Origin: Molanna angustata
Lineage: Eukaryota; Arthropoda; Insecta; Trichoptera; Molannidae
Direction: 5' to 3'
NCBI GenBank assembly: GCA_963576475.1
Contig: OY754967.1
Coordinates: 28,750,595-28,814,594, forward strand
DNA length: 64,000 bases
Shown here: in pieces, positions 20,526 to 33,544 of the stretch
How the letters are laid out: the number at the start of each line of letters is the position of its first letter
Position numbering within the stretch: position 1 is the stretch's first letter
The notes under the pieces: generated by a model
The model's database searches: none
The model's input: the letters and a program-made list of their open reading frames with translations, nothing else
Told to the model about the DNA's origin: nothing
Translations under genes and position numbers: made by a program

Positions 20526-21939
20526 TAGGCCCTATTCAGATTCGACTAAAAATTTTATACGGAATTTTAGTATATGAGAAATGTCAAAAAGTTGACTGCA
20601 TTTATACGGGACTCATTACGTCACACCGCGCGGATAAAATCCTTTTATTCACGGTTGCCCGATATTTTAGACGTCTTCGTACTCTGAAACGAATCCGAAT
20701 TGGACATATTATGTTATTTTATGAAATGTTATAAGCATACAAACTTTACAAGTAATTGCTTCGGAGCAGACTGTCTAGTAGTATCTAGTGAAGCAGTTAT
20801 CATTAATATAATATTTACTTTATAATATTATTGTTAAATAAATAATTATGCATATATAATTTGTGTGTTTGTATGTAAGTGTACCAAATTATAATTTCTC
20901 ATACAAAATAAAATATAACGTGCTAGAAATTTCGTTTAACTGCATCATCATACACTTAAATTGACTTAAAATCGTTAGTAAAAATGTATACGTTAGTATA
21001 AATGATTCCATTTTTTTGTGACTACGGATATGTTCGTAATACGATGGCATATGCCTTCACAAAAAAGATAGTAGCAAACATTATTTTCTCCTTGAAGTTT
21101 TGACATTATTTGATTTGAGTATTGCCAACATTCGAATAGAAGTTTCGTAAAAGTTGTATGTATTTCCAAAGAACAACATTACATTCTTTAAAGAGCGAGT
21201 ATAGAAGCTATGTATTTTCGAAAGCAGAGAAAAACTTTAACAATATGCTGACATATCTTAATCAATATAAAAGTCATCTACGTGTTCTATCTTTGAATCT
21301 ACATTAAAAGAAACCTTTCGTAAAAAGTTTTGCATAAAAATATAGAAGGGTAATAACAAATATGGGACATGTAGGAGTAATATTGTAAAGAATATTATCA
21401 AGTTTGATAATAATGCTATGCTAGTTTAAATTAAATAACATCAAAATCCCATCGTAAAGTTTTATGATTAAAACTTATAAAAAGAGTCATTATGAACCAA
21501 TCATTCAATTTTTGGTGATTAAGTTTCTGTATTTAAAAACAAATCCTACGAACGGTTTGATTAAAAAATCTTCTTCTTCCAAGAACATATAATTAATTTC
21601 CATGGTTATGACGTTTTTACATTTTATTTTCAAATATATAATATGTACTGATTTGTCATTTTTTAAATACTTCAGGGTTTTACAGCATGCAACTGTATTA
21701 TTTGTGCTGTGAGGTACCGGCTGAGAATAGTGCTTCCACTATTTTTTATTATCATCGTTTACAGATATGCCGTAAGAGTCGGGTAATCAAAAATACAACA
21801 GGCAAAATACGACGTTGCCTTTTTAAGTGAGACAAGACTAGTATGTGGGAATTTATAAGGTAATGCACACCCGCACACCTGTCGCTGCTTTTCCCCACAT
21901 AATGGGATATATTTATTTACCTTTTATCACACCATATGA
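20526..21939. other. non-coding DNA
   Basis: A weak inverted pair (TTCAGATTCG at 20535 and CGAATCCGAA near 20692) could be a degraded MITE. Otherwise nothing recognised. Confidence 0.35.
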
Positions 21940-22060
21940 TTTGCCAGAATGCGTGAAGGAAGCATCTGATCTTGCCGCTTTTCGTCGCCTAAGTATTGAA
22001 TACATAAAGGAAAAGTTCTTTTAAGATATTGTGTGCTTCCTTTGAATTTTTGTGTAAATT
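21940..22060 (+). pseudogene. LINE 3' end relic, family shared with 3165-3330
   Basis: The plus-strand frame reads YDLPECVKEASDLAAFRRLS then IEYIKEKFF and a stop at about 22022. The downstream bases ATTGTGTGCTTCCTTTG match the copy on the minus strand at 3165-3330. Upstream similarity ends at about 21945. Confidence 0.5.
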
Positions 22061-22219
22061 TGAATATTTTCTTGTTTTTTGTTGTTTTTATATAGGTACC
22101 TATCTATTTCATGCTGTGAAATCTTTTTATTTTTTCAACTTGTCAATATGCTTATTGGTTAAACTAGATGTGAGAAAGTGCATTTATTTTTTACAACTAA
22201 ATAAAATATACATACATAC

Positions 22220-22340
22220 ATATTTATAATGACAACAATAAGTAGATTACTGCTGCCCAACTAGGAAATCCTGTTCTAGAGCTAGCAGTTTACATTTTTT
22301 ATTGACAATTATAAGCAATTATGAACCAGGTTGATTTATT
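22220..22340 (+). repeat. short dispersed repeat, copy 1 (pair with 34095)
   Basis: Shares CTG.TGCCCAACTAGGAAAT and AATTATGAAC in the same order with 34095-34200. Non-coding, unclassified. Confidence 0.5.
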
Positions 22341-22489
22341 TTCAAATTAAATAATGTTCTGTATAATAAAACGAGAAATACTTTTATAAATAAACATTTT
22401 TGGAAAAAAAAGTATAATAAATCCATCAGAACGAGAGAAGAAATCCTCATTTATTTTCATTAACGAGGTGTAAGTTTACAGCGGGAAGT

Positions 22490-22720
22490 TTAATCAGGCC
22501 ATGTTTTTAAAAATGTATGCCAAATTAAATCTTCGTACTACACCGGCCATGGAAAGGCCATCAAACACCATTGACCATTTCATGCCCACTTTTACGACCC
22601 CTCCGAAATGTGAAAACCTATAGGGGACTCGTGTGTCACCCCCATAATGTCAAATAACCTTTCGCCCTAAATACGTTGCGTTGATTCCTACGCAAATTAA
22701 AATATTCGGGACTCAGTTGG
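22490..22720. other. higher-complexity non-coding island
   Basis: More balanced base composition than its flanks, no simple repeats, no second copy in the window and no open frame with a recognisable domain. It could be conserved non-coding DNA or an unrecognised exon or element. Confidence 0.25.
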
Positions 22721-22981
22721 AAATATGTAATGTCATGGCTTTACTCTTTATGCCTTAGTATTTATTGAAATATATGTAGGTATGTCCAATAATTTGAAAT
22801 ATTCGAAAAAATCAGCAAGTCCAGATATTGCAACATCAAACTCACTATGTATTTTAAATAAAAACTACAGAAAGAAAATTTACCTGAAAAACACCTGATT
22901 CCGATTCTATTTTTTTAAACCCTTTATTTTTTTGCCACGAAATGTTCTTTTTAATTCTATGTTTTGTGTAGGTACGAAACG

Positions 22982-23739
<758 letters not shown>

Positions 23740-24309
23740 AATGGAAATAAAACAATATCCAAGATATATGTTTTCTATATAAAATCATTAACGGTCTGGT
23801 CTACAGCACACCTCTTCTAAGCTCACTCCGTTTTCACTGTCCACTTAGAAGAAATAGAAACCAGCCTCTCTTTTACACTAGAGCTTGTACTGGGTACAAT
23901 AGAAATTTTTTGAGGGATCCGGAATTGGATATGTTTGCTTCAAGTTTTTATGTATTCAAAAAAAAAATTGTGAATTTGTCGGTTATTTAATCTGTGCTGT
24001 CTTGTTGTGCACATCTTTATCTCTTTAACTTTTTAATTGTGCCCCGTTAACTTAATTTTAATTTATCATTATTCATACATTGAGACACGTGAGGTAAATC
24101 ATAATATGAGTTTCTAGTGGTTGATGCTTCCCCCCACTCCCCTCCCTACCTCTCTCCTTTCCCATCCTGTTTCCATAATTGTTAATAAATGTATATGTAC
24201 TTAATATATATTTAGAATACTATAATTGGCAACATAAAAACTATCTCTGTATATTTGTATAAATCTTTATTGTATTGCTGTTGTATTCTATAAAATAAAA
24301 TAAAAAATA
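23740..24309 (+). mobile_element. LINE 3' end, family J, copy 1
   Basis: The coding tail reads FLYKIINGLVYSTPLLSSLR, FHCPLRRNRNQPLFYTRACT and DPELDMFASSFYVFKKKI, with the stop at 23988-23990. It is followed by a 320-bp 3' UTR ending in AATAAAATAAAAAAT. The pattern matches C-termini of jockey/CR1-type LINE proteins. A second copy of the coding tail and UTR is at 41227-43773. Upstream RT is absent (5'-truncated). Confidence 0.75.
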
Positions 24310-24693
24310 TTTCGGAAGGAGCATAGATCAATGAAGGTAAATTGTACTTACCGCCAACCGCGAAGAACCTATATGAAGATAAACTAGAATGTTATTTGCA
24401 GCACAGGAACACAAAACACTACACGAAGAAACGATAACTTGAAGAAGAAAACTATTTAGAAAAAATACTCTAAAACGTAGGTAAACTGATTACATATAAT
24501 GTAGGGTAAGTGCACTGTGTCGTCTCTCGAAGTTAGCTCGCTATACTGTTGATCTATACTGTTTGTACTATGTAGTAGTTGTAGGTAGTCTTTTCTTTTG
24601 TAACACTTCTTCTCGGGTAGGCGGGTTGGCATACATTGTCTATAATAGGGATACGGATAAGGAGAGGATTCAAATGGATATCCCTAACACTGC
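24310..24693. other. non-coding DNA
   Basis: Nothing recognised. Confidence 0.4.
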
Positions 24694-24775
24694 ATACAAA
24701 GCTCGCGTATCTTGGCTTGATATTTTGTCGGTATGTTAAGAGAAATAAATTCTCTTGAACAATTCGACAGTTGGA
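24694..24775 (-). mobile_element. Helitron 5'-end fragment
   Basis: On the minus strand it begins TCCAACTGTCGA after an A (plus-strand T at 24776). It continues with the CAAGAGAATTTATTTCTCTT block seen in the longer copies, then ends abruptly. Confidence 0.7.
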
Positions 24776-25194
24776 TTATACAGCATGATAGAATCACCGG
24801 TTTACAAAGTTTATTGTTTATCAGATTTGTTGGACAATCTGTTTCTTGATAAGGAAAACTTTGTCGCATTTTCCTACCAAAAGAACAGGTTTAAAATTAC
24901 CCCGACTTTCAACAAACTTTGAAACAAATTATAGATCACGGTATCTTTAATAGGAATGTCTATTGTTCAATTTTCTCTTATTAGCATTCTTATCTCCAAA
25001 ACCATCATTCAAAACACCTTCGAATTTTCTATTCCAATGATGTCTGTTAATATTCAAATTAAATTTTTTAAAACAACCTCTTAAATAGCTATATTTCAAA
25101 TATATTGAAGAAATAAAAAATAACGTAAAAAAATCTTTTGAGAAATTCTTTCTTTTGGAAACAATGAAAACAACACTACTTATACATGAGGTGA
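24776..25194. other. AT-rich non-coding DNA
   Basis: Nothing recognised. Confidence 0.4.
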
Positions 25195-25430
25195 AAGGGC
25201 TTAAAACCTGTCATCGTCTGATAAGAAGGCATTGGTGAACGTTACACAAGCGCGTAAAGTGATCACGTAAACCAGCCTATGACAGGTCGTAAGCCCTGTC
25301 GGTGCTTCGAGTTCCTGGTTCTCTCTCGTCTCTGTTGAAATGTTAAAAATTGTTAAAAATATCATTGACTCCTGACAGGGAAAAATCCAACGTATGCGTT
25401 TATTCATGCTTTCACGCTTTTTGCATAATA
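25195..25430. repeat. diverged copy of the foldback arm
   Basis: Matches the right arm of the foldback at 10120-10290 and its flank. Shared words are AAAGTGATCACGTAAACCAGC, read without its last base, plus GACAGGTCGTAAGCCCTGT and the outer CCTGTCGGGAGTCAA-like segment in reverse. A single arm only. Confidence 0.7.
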
Positions 25431-25485
25431 TAGGTAGGTACTCACTTTTGCGCTAAAAATATTCGATAACATGTTTTGTTATAAA

Positions 25486-26366
25486 CTAGTTGCATGTAAC
25501 GCATGAGATCCAACTGTCGATGGCGATAATATGCATAATTGAAGAATACGTACCATACTATAAACACTTAAATGCAAATTTATAAACATGTAAGTTATTT
25601 TATTTTCTATATAAAACATGTAGGTATGTATGTCAAGATAGAATAGTATGGAGGTCAGTCTTTTTTCCTACCTATGATATTAAAAGAGCATGATGGTATG
25701 TATGTTTAGAGATGAAGTATCAAAATATTGAGTCCCCTTGGGCACTGTGTAGTGTATATACTGCCTTACAAATTGTATGAAACAATGTCGTCACTAAATT
25801 CAATTTTTAAAAAAATTGTTACAAAAAATTTGAGATGTACTACTACAATGTTCATATTTTTTTATAAAAAATTGAATTATCTAGTTGGAGGTGTTTCGTT
25901 TTTTTTAGATAAATTTAAAATTTTTGGAAATATAGGCAGTTAAACACATAAATTTATCATAAGAAAAAAAATATTTGAGAAACTCTGGATTTTGAAAAAA
26001 ATGTTTTTGAGATTTTGTATTTGTCTATATTTATAACAATTTTCAGCGTTCTAGCTTTTATAGCTTTTGAGACATATGGAAAAATAAAGCAAAAATTCAA
26101 AAGTTGACAACCCCTGATTGAAACAAAAATTAAGAATATAAAAGTTTTATAGGTATTTATTTTCTAAAATTTTTGGCTCTGTTCATTGAGCTGATAAGAA
26201 TATATAGAGAATATATACTGCTAAGCCTCTAAGTTGGTGTTTTTTGACTTCAAAGTTGGAAAAACCTTGAAAAATATAGACCTGCATACAAATATCGCGT
26301 ATCTTGGCTTATTACTTGGTCAATATGTTACAGAAATAAATTATCTTGAACAAATTGACAGTTGGA
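25486..26366 (-). mobile_element. non-autonomous Helitron, full copy H2
   Basis: 881 bp in reverse orientation. The 5' TCCAACTGTC is at 26366 (A before it on the minus strand), the 3' hairpin CATGCGTTACATG is near 25492-25504, and CTAG at 25486-25489 is followed by T on the minus strand. The interior matches H1, including the ACACCAACTTAGAGGCTT block. Non-coding. The small frame at 25728-25943 is incidental. Confidence 0.8.
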
Positions 26367-27881
26367 TAAGATTTGTAAGAAAACAGAAAACAGTATAATG
26401 ATATGTATAGAATGTGGTTTTTTGTTTGTGATATATTTATGGTTATATATGTAACTATTGTTATATTATAATTTAATGTCGTGCTTAGTACTCCATGAAT
26501 AAAATTTTCGGTGCTTGCGATAAGTGGTACAGTTAACATAATAAAGTAATTTGTTTTTCCAAAAAACATTCTTCCATTCAGAAGACACAAACAATGAAAT
26601 GTTTCATTATTTGCATTGTTTTGTTAATATCAAGAGAGAATAAAATTTCAAGAAATACAATATTTTGTAACGCAAATAGCTTTAAAAAACTTTGTTTTAA
26701 TCCACGAATGAGTTATTTGATACGACTGATATGAAGCGGTTGCTTTACCAAAGTTGTTATCACTACAATGACTTTGGTAAAGCAATGACAATAGATCGTT
26801 TCTATGAACAAATAATCTTGATAGACAAAGATAAATAGATACTAGTAATAGATAGATAACTATGTAATAATATAATCAAAATAAAACTCATTGTGAATTC
26901 AATTATTACATGATGTATGATACAGGGTTTTATTATCTTAAAATCCAGGGAATAATACAAGGAAAAAGAAGATCTGGCCATTAAAGGATTTCTTGTTTCC
27001 ATTATCTGAGACGATTGTTCAGGGAAAGCATTGTATCGCTGTTTAGGGTCGCAGTAAACAAGGTGGAGAAAACCCTTATGATCGCCAATCTACGCTGAGG
27101 AGACGTAATTGAAGAAAAAAGACGTTTAAAGATCTATCAACATAGCTTTAATATATGAATTTTCCCATTTTAAGCAATAGAGTATTAAAATATATAAAAT
27201 ACACCTACACAATTTTAAATAACACAAGTTAGTCTACTGTATTGTGGTTTATAAATTTTGTGTGATTATTTTCGTACGCGATATTTCGTTATTTATCATA
27301 CTATTTTAAAGCATATCATACAACACATCTAATGACCTTTAGACGAACCTGTAACTCCAATACCATTAGGCCAGGAAGACCCTAAATAAGCATGAATTAC
27401 AGCGAAAGCATCCTAGTTCAGAAATTCTCTCAACTTTTGCTTAACTTAAAATACTTTCAAAAGCTATTCCGCCACAAACCTTTTGTGGTTCATTCGGATA
27501 CTCCAGATGTCTGAGCCTCCGTGACTTCCCCACACATTTGATTAATCTTCTACTATGATGGATCTAGATAAGTAAAATAAGTTTCATTATTTCTAGGAAA
27601 ATATGAACGACTAGATGATCTCCGTCTTTCTATGGATTTTCTCAAGCTAGATTTTGAATCATTAAATAATAATATTTACTAAATATATAATCATTTTTGG
27701 TTCCACTTTTTGATACATACATTTTTACTGATGTTAAATATTAATTTAAATTAATACGTAAGTAAATAAATATAATTTGGTGTTAATGATAAAATAAATA
27801 CGAAAATTGTAAATGATATTTCATATAATCTTAAATACTTTAACTGCGAATTAGCAAATCAAACTTACATGTCATAAAAAA
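26367..27881. other. non-coding DNA
   Basis: Holds a 15-bp perfect hairpin (26740-26785, listed separately). The block at 26990-27110 is a little GC-richer, but I could not assign it. Confidence 0.4.
26740..26785. repeat. perfect 15-bp inverted repeat
   Basis: TTGCTTTACCAAAGT (26740-26754) and its exact reverse complement (26771-26785), with a 16-base loop. Confidence 0.9.
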
Positions 27882-27940
27882 ATATTTATTATTATTAAAT
27901 CTCAAAACTGTAGGTTTTGAGATTTAATAATAATAAATAT
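27882..27940. repeat. perfect 27-bp foldback with 5-base loop
   Basis: Two 27-base arms containing TTAAATCTCAAAAC and its complement GTTTTGAGATTTAA flank the loop TGTAG. The outer parts are TTA/TAA triplets. It may have arisen by fold-back of a SINE-type TTA tail. Confidence 0.95.
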
Positions 27941-28007
27941 AACCATGTTATGGTGCAACATTTCATTTATAGATAAATTTATGCATAATATGATAAATAA
28001 TATACAC

Positions 28008-28160
28008 TTCCTTGCACCCTGCGTAAGGCAAGCGTATTGCCGGTTGGCAATTTCTTCCAACGAATCAGTGTTTCCAGCCCAGATAAGCCTTATTGAATTT
28101 AAATAAATTTCTCCTCTGCTGGGGATCGCAATCAGGACGTCCGCAAAGAAGCCAAAAAAG
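28008..28160 (-). mobile_element. tRNA-derived SINE, truncated
   Basis: Same family as 8305-8490 (CTTCCTTGCACCCTG, CAGTGTTTCCAGCCCAG). The minus-strand B-box region is degenerate (TGATTGCGATCCC in place of TGGGTTCGATC). Confidence 0.6.
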
Positions 28161-29514
28161 TTTTCAATTTTTTCTATTTATTTTCAAATATTCCTTTTTA
28201 TTTTCAAGTTCTATGCATTTTCCAATTTTTCATTTTATATAAAGGTAGCTTTACCTAGCAAGGCTACACATGAAATTGGTTAAGATTAGAATCACACATA
28301 ATAAATCTTTAAATTAAATATCAACCGATTAATAGGGGCGCGACTAGATCCTTCGGACAAGGCAAACCCTGGATGAAATTGGGAAATGTCGAAAATTTAA
28401 TGTTTATTTAGCGTCACTGTTCATGTCATTGTCCATGAAAAATATTTTTAAAATCACATTCCAAAATAATATTTACTATTGTGGCCCTGTAAAGCATCGT
28501 ATCTACAAACTGATTCATTTTTGTAGTATGGTTGCAATAAAACAAATAAATAAATATTAGTTCTTGAACTTCTTAACATAATATTCATAGGCAAGCCAAG
28601 ATTTTCAGATTCTATTAACTATATTAATAAATCTAAAAATTAATAACAACTTCATATGCAACTTTGGTCATATCGATTTTTATGATTAAATTACTTTAAT
28701 AATCGAGTGCTGATTTACACATTATTTAGATTAAGATTATAACGTATTGAGACCGTGTCATTGTTTTCTACAAAATTAATATTTTCATACTTACTACTAA
28801 TTATTCTTTAGCAAAATAAAATTACTAATATCGTTAAAAATATATTTGTGAATAATATGTATTAAAAAATACACGTCAAATTATATTGTTTTTATCACTA
28901 TAAAATTCTGTAATATTTTTTATATTGTTTAATTGGACGTCCAACTGGGTGAACCTGTTTCAGGACGTCCGATTAGTTAATACGATTAGTAGGTATTAAT
29001 AACTGAACTGTATTATGCATTGTTTATGATTGAGTATACATTAATTTAAAATTGTGAGTATACATGTTTTCACGTTAAAATAATGCCCACTTAGTTTTTT
29101 TTCCATTTCGTGGAATCTCTTAAGGATGCGACATTTTAACAAAATGTTTTTTTTTCTTTATAAATGATTATAAGACCGCGTCATTAAGTGAGCTATTTAT
29201 TTTCACAGGAATTAATAGGCCAATAACGATATCCCTTTTCACCCAGTATAGCCTATTTTGTTCAATGTTTTGGATTAAATCACTAATAGGATTTTCTTCT
29301 TAATAACATTATCTCCCTGTTTCAAATTACTAACGAGGGATTTCTAATATTACAAGCCTATTTATTTCTTTCACGATGCTTCTCATACATAAAAAGTAGT
29401 ATTAATATTAATAAGAATTATTACGGATTATCACTTTCTTGTGATTTGATACTAACCATGATCGATTTGTTAATTTTAGTTCGAAAAAATGAAATCACAA
29501 TATTTTTTTTATTA
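28161..29514. other. AT-rich non-coding DNA
   Basis: No gene, RNA or repeat recognised. Confidence 0.45.
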
Positions 29515-29760
29515 GTGGACCCGGACAGACTTTGTTTTGCACCAGACCGCCATCTGTGTACACCGCATCAACAGACCTCATTTTATGTATTTTATTAATC
29601 TTTAGGTTTCTATTCACATTCGTTGATTGTTCTTATTGTACTATGGTGCCGAGATTGCTAATCTAGAGGGCTCCATGAGCTACTTTTCTTGCGTTCACTT
29701 AGCGTTCTTTGAAGGGGTCGATTACAGTTCCCACATGCAAAGCGGGTGGTGGTGGTAATA
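29515..29760 (+). repeat. possible retroelement 5' fragment
   Basis: GC-richer block starting GTGGACCCGGACAGACTTTG. The part at 29605-29660 (TATTCACATTCGT.GATTGTTCTT, ATGGTGCCGAGATTGC) recurs at 62025-62080, so it is a dispersed repeat. Class uncertain. Confidence 0.4.
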
Positions 29761-30952
29761 GCAGAAGTATTTCATAAAAAAATGGACATTTGAATGTGGT
29801 ATATTCTCTAGATGCGTAAAATACCATCGGGTGATGGTAATACAGACGTCAATTGATATCGATTGATTTTCATAACACTTTATTGAAAGATTACATAACT
29901 TGCATAAGAATTAAGAAAAAGTTTTAATGCTTTTTTAAATCTCGATAACCTATCGGTTCAAAAACAATCCTATCTTTCAAGTTGGAACCAATTTAATTAA
30001 TTTGTAAAAACGTCGAGACACGATTTTTTTTTTGATAAGATCATTATTAAATCAATGCTTAAACAATCAACAACAACAAATGGTTTAAGGTTTAAAAAAC
30101 ATTAAGGTTTATAAATATTCTTTTTTAGTAAACCAACAAATATAAAAACTTTGACACATTTGTAATTATTAAATTTTTATGCTCGATGTGTGATTGCCAA
30201 TTTTTATATTATATTTATTAATGATCATCCGACTTCAAAGTGTTTGTCAAATCGAAAGACAAAATAAAAATTTAAAACAAATAATAATTGAAAACCCAAC
30301 TTGTCAAAAAAAAAATTAAAGCAAATAACAATTGAAAACCAAACTTGTCAACTCAACTTCGTTATTTGTCATTTCTGCATAGAAAAAATCCTATTGTTGC
30401 ACAAAACCGGCGAATAAAATTTTTCATTTCTATATAAAGTAAATTATCTGCAGATATTTTTAATGATCTCATTAAGTGAGACAGTTTTATTGAGAACCAC
30501 AAGCTTGGAAATATAAATGCCCCAATTGCATTCAGTGAGATTATTTCTTTGTCAATTTTATTAAATAAAAATTTTATTTATCAACATTTTCATGAAAAAA
30601 TACTTTGACATCTTGGGAGTATTTTCTTTTTTTATGTATATACCAGAAAATATTTTCAAATGCAGTACAAATATTATATACATATAAGAATTTTCTTTGT
30701 TATGTATATACCAGAATATATTTTCAAATGCAGTACAAATATAATATGTTTTTACAATGCGTTATGAATAATATTATAAAAAAATATACAAAGAACAATT
30801 GAGTTAGATTCGAAGAAGATTTTATAAAATTTAAAATATACAGAAAAAAGCAATATAACATTAAAGAACATTACATAAAAGAAAATCTTGTGTCTTTTTA
30901 AAATAGCGATGACAAAATGTCAAATCTTTGTGCCATATTTTCCAAATCTTCA
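29761..30952. other. AT-rich DNA with two local duplications
   Basis: A roughly 50-bp unit (AATTGAAAACC.AACTTGTCAA) is doubled at 30285-30350. A 72-bp unit (ATGTATATACCAGAA.ATATTTTC) is doubled at 30624-30750. The small frame at 30605-30802 follows the second duplication and has no domain. Confidence 0.5.
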
Positions 30953-32052
30953 TTTATTTATTTACTAGCTTTTATGTCCCGCCGTTGGCCAAGAATGTAA
31001 AATTGTGAAGGAAAAAGCAATCGTTTTTATAATATTGTCACCCAATTATTTTGCAAAATCGGACTATGAAAAGTGGTTTGAAATATGATTGAATTTGATT
31101 GTAAAATGTTCAAGTGATGGCCACAACCCATTATTTTTTATATATTGCTATAAAGTGTGAATGAAGTATAATATACAATTTCTGCACTATGCGAAATGGT
31201 TTTAAATATGACTGTTTATCAACATTGTAAAGAGATTGGTTTGGCCACAACCCCCATTTTTAAATATTATCATCGAAAACAAATTGTAATATGTACTTAC
31301 CTATTGAATATTTAGTAATTTTGGATGTTGGGATGTGGTTAAAATTTGATTAAACAAATGTACTGAAAAGATCCAGTGTTGGTCACATCCCATTCGTTTT
31401 ATATTTTTTCATCAAGTGTGCATTATATTTTTGCACAATTATACTGATGAACTTAAAATTGACACAAAAGTCTACATTAACGAAGAAGAAGAAGACTTAA
31501 ACTATGGTAAATAATTTGAATATAAACGTTGTGAAGAATTCAGTAATGGCCACAACCCCCTTTCTTTAAATATTGTCAACGAAATCAAATATATTATGTA
31601 GGTGTTGAAAATTATTTAAAATAGGATGATATAAATGGTTAAAATTTGATTAAACAAAAGTATTGAAAAGATTCTAGTGCAGGTTACATCTTCACATCCC
31701 ACATCCCATTCGTTTTTACATATGTATTTTCATCAAGTGTGCATATCGTTAATAATATTTCTGCACAATAGACTATTAGACTTAAAACTAACCCAAAAGT
31801 CTAAATAAAAAAGAGAAGAATAAGTATAAGACTATAAGAAATAGTTTGTATAAAAAATCCCAATGGTCTACATAAAATAAGAAAAAATACATAAAATAGA
31901 AGAATTAGACTATTGGAAATAGATTGTATAAAAACTGAGCAAAAGGTCTTCATAAAAGAAGAAGAAGATTAATCTATAGGAAATAGATTGTATTAAAACT
32001 GTCCTTAAAGGTCTACATAAAATTAAGAAGAAAAATAATTAGACTCCAGGAG

Positions 32053-32250
32053 CCGTCGCATCAGACCCTTCAGTACCTCCCGTCCCGTCAGGCCCTTCAG
32101 TACATCCCGTCCCTTCAATCCCTCATCACGTCCCTTCCCATCAGGCCCTTCAGTACCTCCCGTCCCTTCAGGCCCTTTTATACCTCCCGTCCCTTCAGGC
32201 CCTTTAGTGCCTCCCTTCCCTTCAATTACATCCCGTCCCTTCATTCGGGT
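32053..32250. repeat. 27-bp minisatellite in composite copy A
   Basis: Imperfect units of the type CCCGTCCCTTCAGGCCCTTC plus AGTACCT. Because 27 is a multiple of three, the minus strand stays open with a 9-residue periodic peptide. I regard it as repeat-derived. Confidence 0.75.
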
Positions 32251-32261
32251 AAGAAAAGTTT

Positions 32262-32540
32262 AAATCCAGAAACCATCCTGGAAGAACCGCGAAGAGATGT
32301 CAGCACCGTCTTCTTTTCCCAGGATACTCCACCTTTATAGGTAAAATGACCAAATACACGATGAAGAAGAAGAAGAAAAAAGTTAAAATCCAGAAACCGT
32401 CCTGGAAGACCTGCGAAGAGATGGAGGGACAGTCGGACCTTCTTTTCCCAGGATATTCCGCTTTCATTGGTAAAATGGCCAAATACACGAAGAAGAAGAA
32501 GAATAAGAAAAAAGTTTAAATCCAGAAACCACCTCGGGCA
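32262..32540. repeat. LINE-tail-derived tandem units, copy A
   Basis: Two complete units and a partial third unit. Each holds AAATCCAGAAACC, a segment translating as GRPAKRWRDSRT-like sequence, CCCAGGATA and GAAGAAGAA. This is the 3' coding end and tail of the LINE family at 19211 and 35171. Confidence 0.75.
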
Positions 32541-33456
32541 CACGCTCGACAATTCGCCAAAGTTTCATTGTAATCGGACATACGGTTTAGGAGCACATCG
32601 CTTGCATACATTCCATACATTCATAAATAAATAAATAAAATAATTTTCCGATAGGAAATCAGTATATTGTTGATTTGTAAGTAAATAATAATAGGTAGGT
32701 ACCTACCTACAACAATGTTCTAAATAAATTCGATTCATAACAAATTTTATTTGAATATCAGAATCTTTCCGTTATCATAATAACCATTCCAATACGTAAA
32801 AAATATCAAATGGTTTGAGACATTTTTTGAATATGTAGGTACCTACATACATTGGTTTGTTCGATGCCATAAAAATGAAAATTGTCAGAAAAATCAAATA
32901 TTATTTACAAATTATGCAATTTTATTATGCCTATATCTTTACTAATAATAAACACATTTTTACAATATATGTCTTAAAACTTGCTGTAATGTCTTGTGTT
33001 TCATTTTATTATTTCATAATTACATTTAATTCAAAGGTTTATTATTTTCAAGAACATATTCATTCGGTGGGAAAATGAAATATTGTATGAAAAGATATTA
33101 AAATGGCGGCGTTTATGTACAAAAGGCTTACTTTAAAAATAAGTTAAACATTATAATTATACCAAATATTCACCATGTTTTTCACTTAAACGCTAAGTTA
33201 TACTTCAAAATATATTTTTTTGTGTAAATACCTACTTCTAACTTTTAAACTAACAGATATTTGCGTGCAAAATGTACACTTTTTTGACAGATATGACTTG
33301 GAAAATTTTGTATGAAAAAAATAATTATTGAAATATTTTTAAAATTCAGCATTTTTATCGCATTATTTTTAGCGTGACACTGCATCAGGTATACAGGTAC
33401 ACGTTCGCACATAAATTAGATTTTTAGATGCTCTTGGTTTTTCAGAAGGCGTGAGA

Positions 33457-33457
<1 letters not shown>

Positions 33458-33495
<38 letters not shown>

Positions 33496-33515
33496 ACACA
33501 CACACAAACACTAAC
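33458..33515. repeat. (CA)n microsatellite
   Basis: Interrupted CA repeat inside composite copy A. The matching tract in copy B is at 55970-56013. Confidence 0.95.
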
Positions 33516-33544
33516 ATTTTGATTGCTTTATTACTTTAGATTTA

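Larger units (their letters stand above)
30953..33544 (+). repeat. satellite-rich composite repeat, copy A
   Basis: Starts TTTACTAGCTTTTATGTCCC and runs to ACATTTTGATTGCTTTATTA after a CA microsatellite. The same order of blocks is at 52424-56046. The blocks are: degenerate units carrying GGCCACAACCC (30960-31600); units ending in GAA triplets (31740-32040); a 27-bp minisatellite (32053-32250); LINE-tail-derived 120-bp units (32262-32540); then a unique stretch with AAATGGCGGCGTTTATGTAC and the CA repeat. It could be a non-autonomous element or a segmental duplication. No protein of its own is visible. Confidence 0.8.

Noticed and set aside
26990..27110. Possible LINE tail (GRSKQGGENPYDRQSTLRRR)
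   Set aside because: Basic composition only; no conserved motif and a stop in the frame.
32241..32552. Minus-strand frames of 62-103 codons, Phe/Leu-rich (also 54759-55092)
   Set aside because: Antisense of the LINE-tail-derived tandem units. Similar peptides at two loci reflect the shared repeat, not a protein family.
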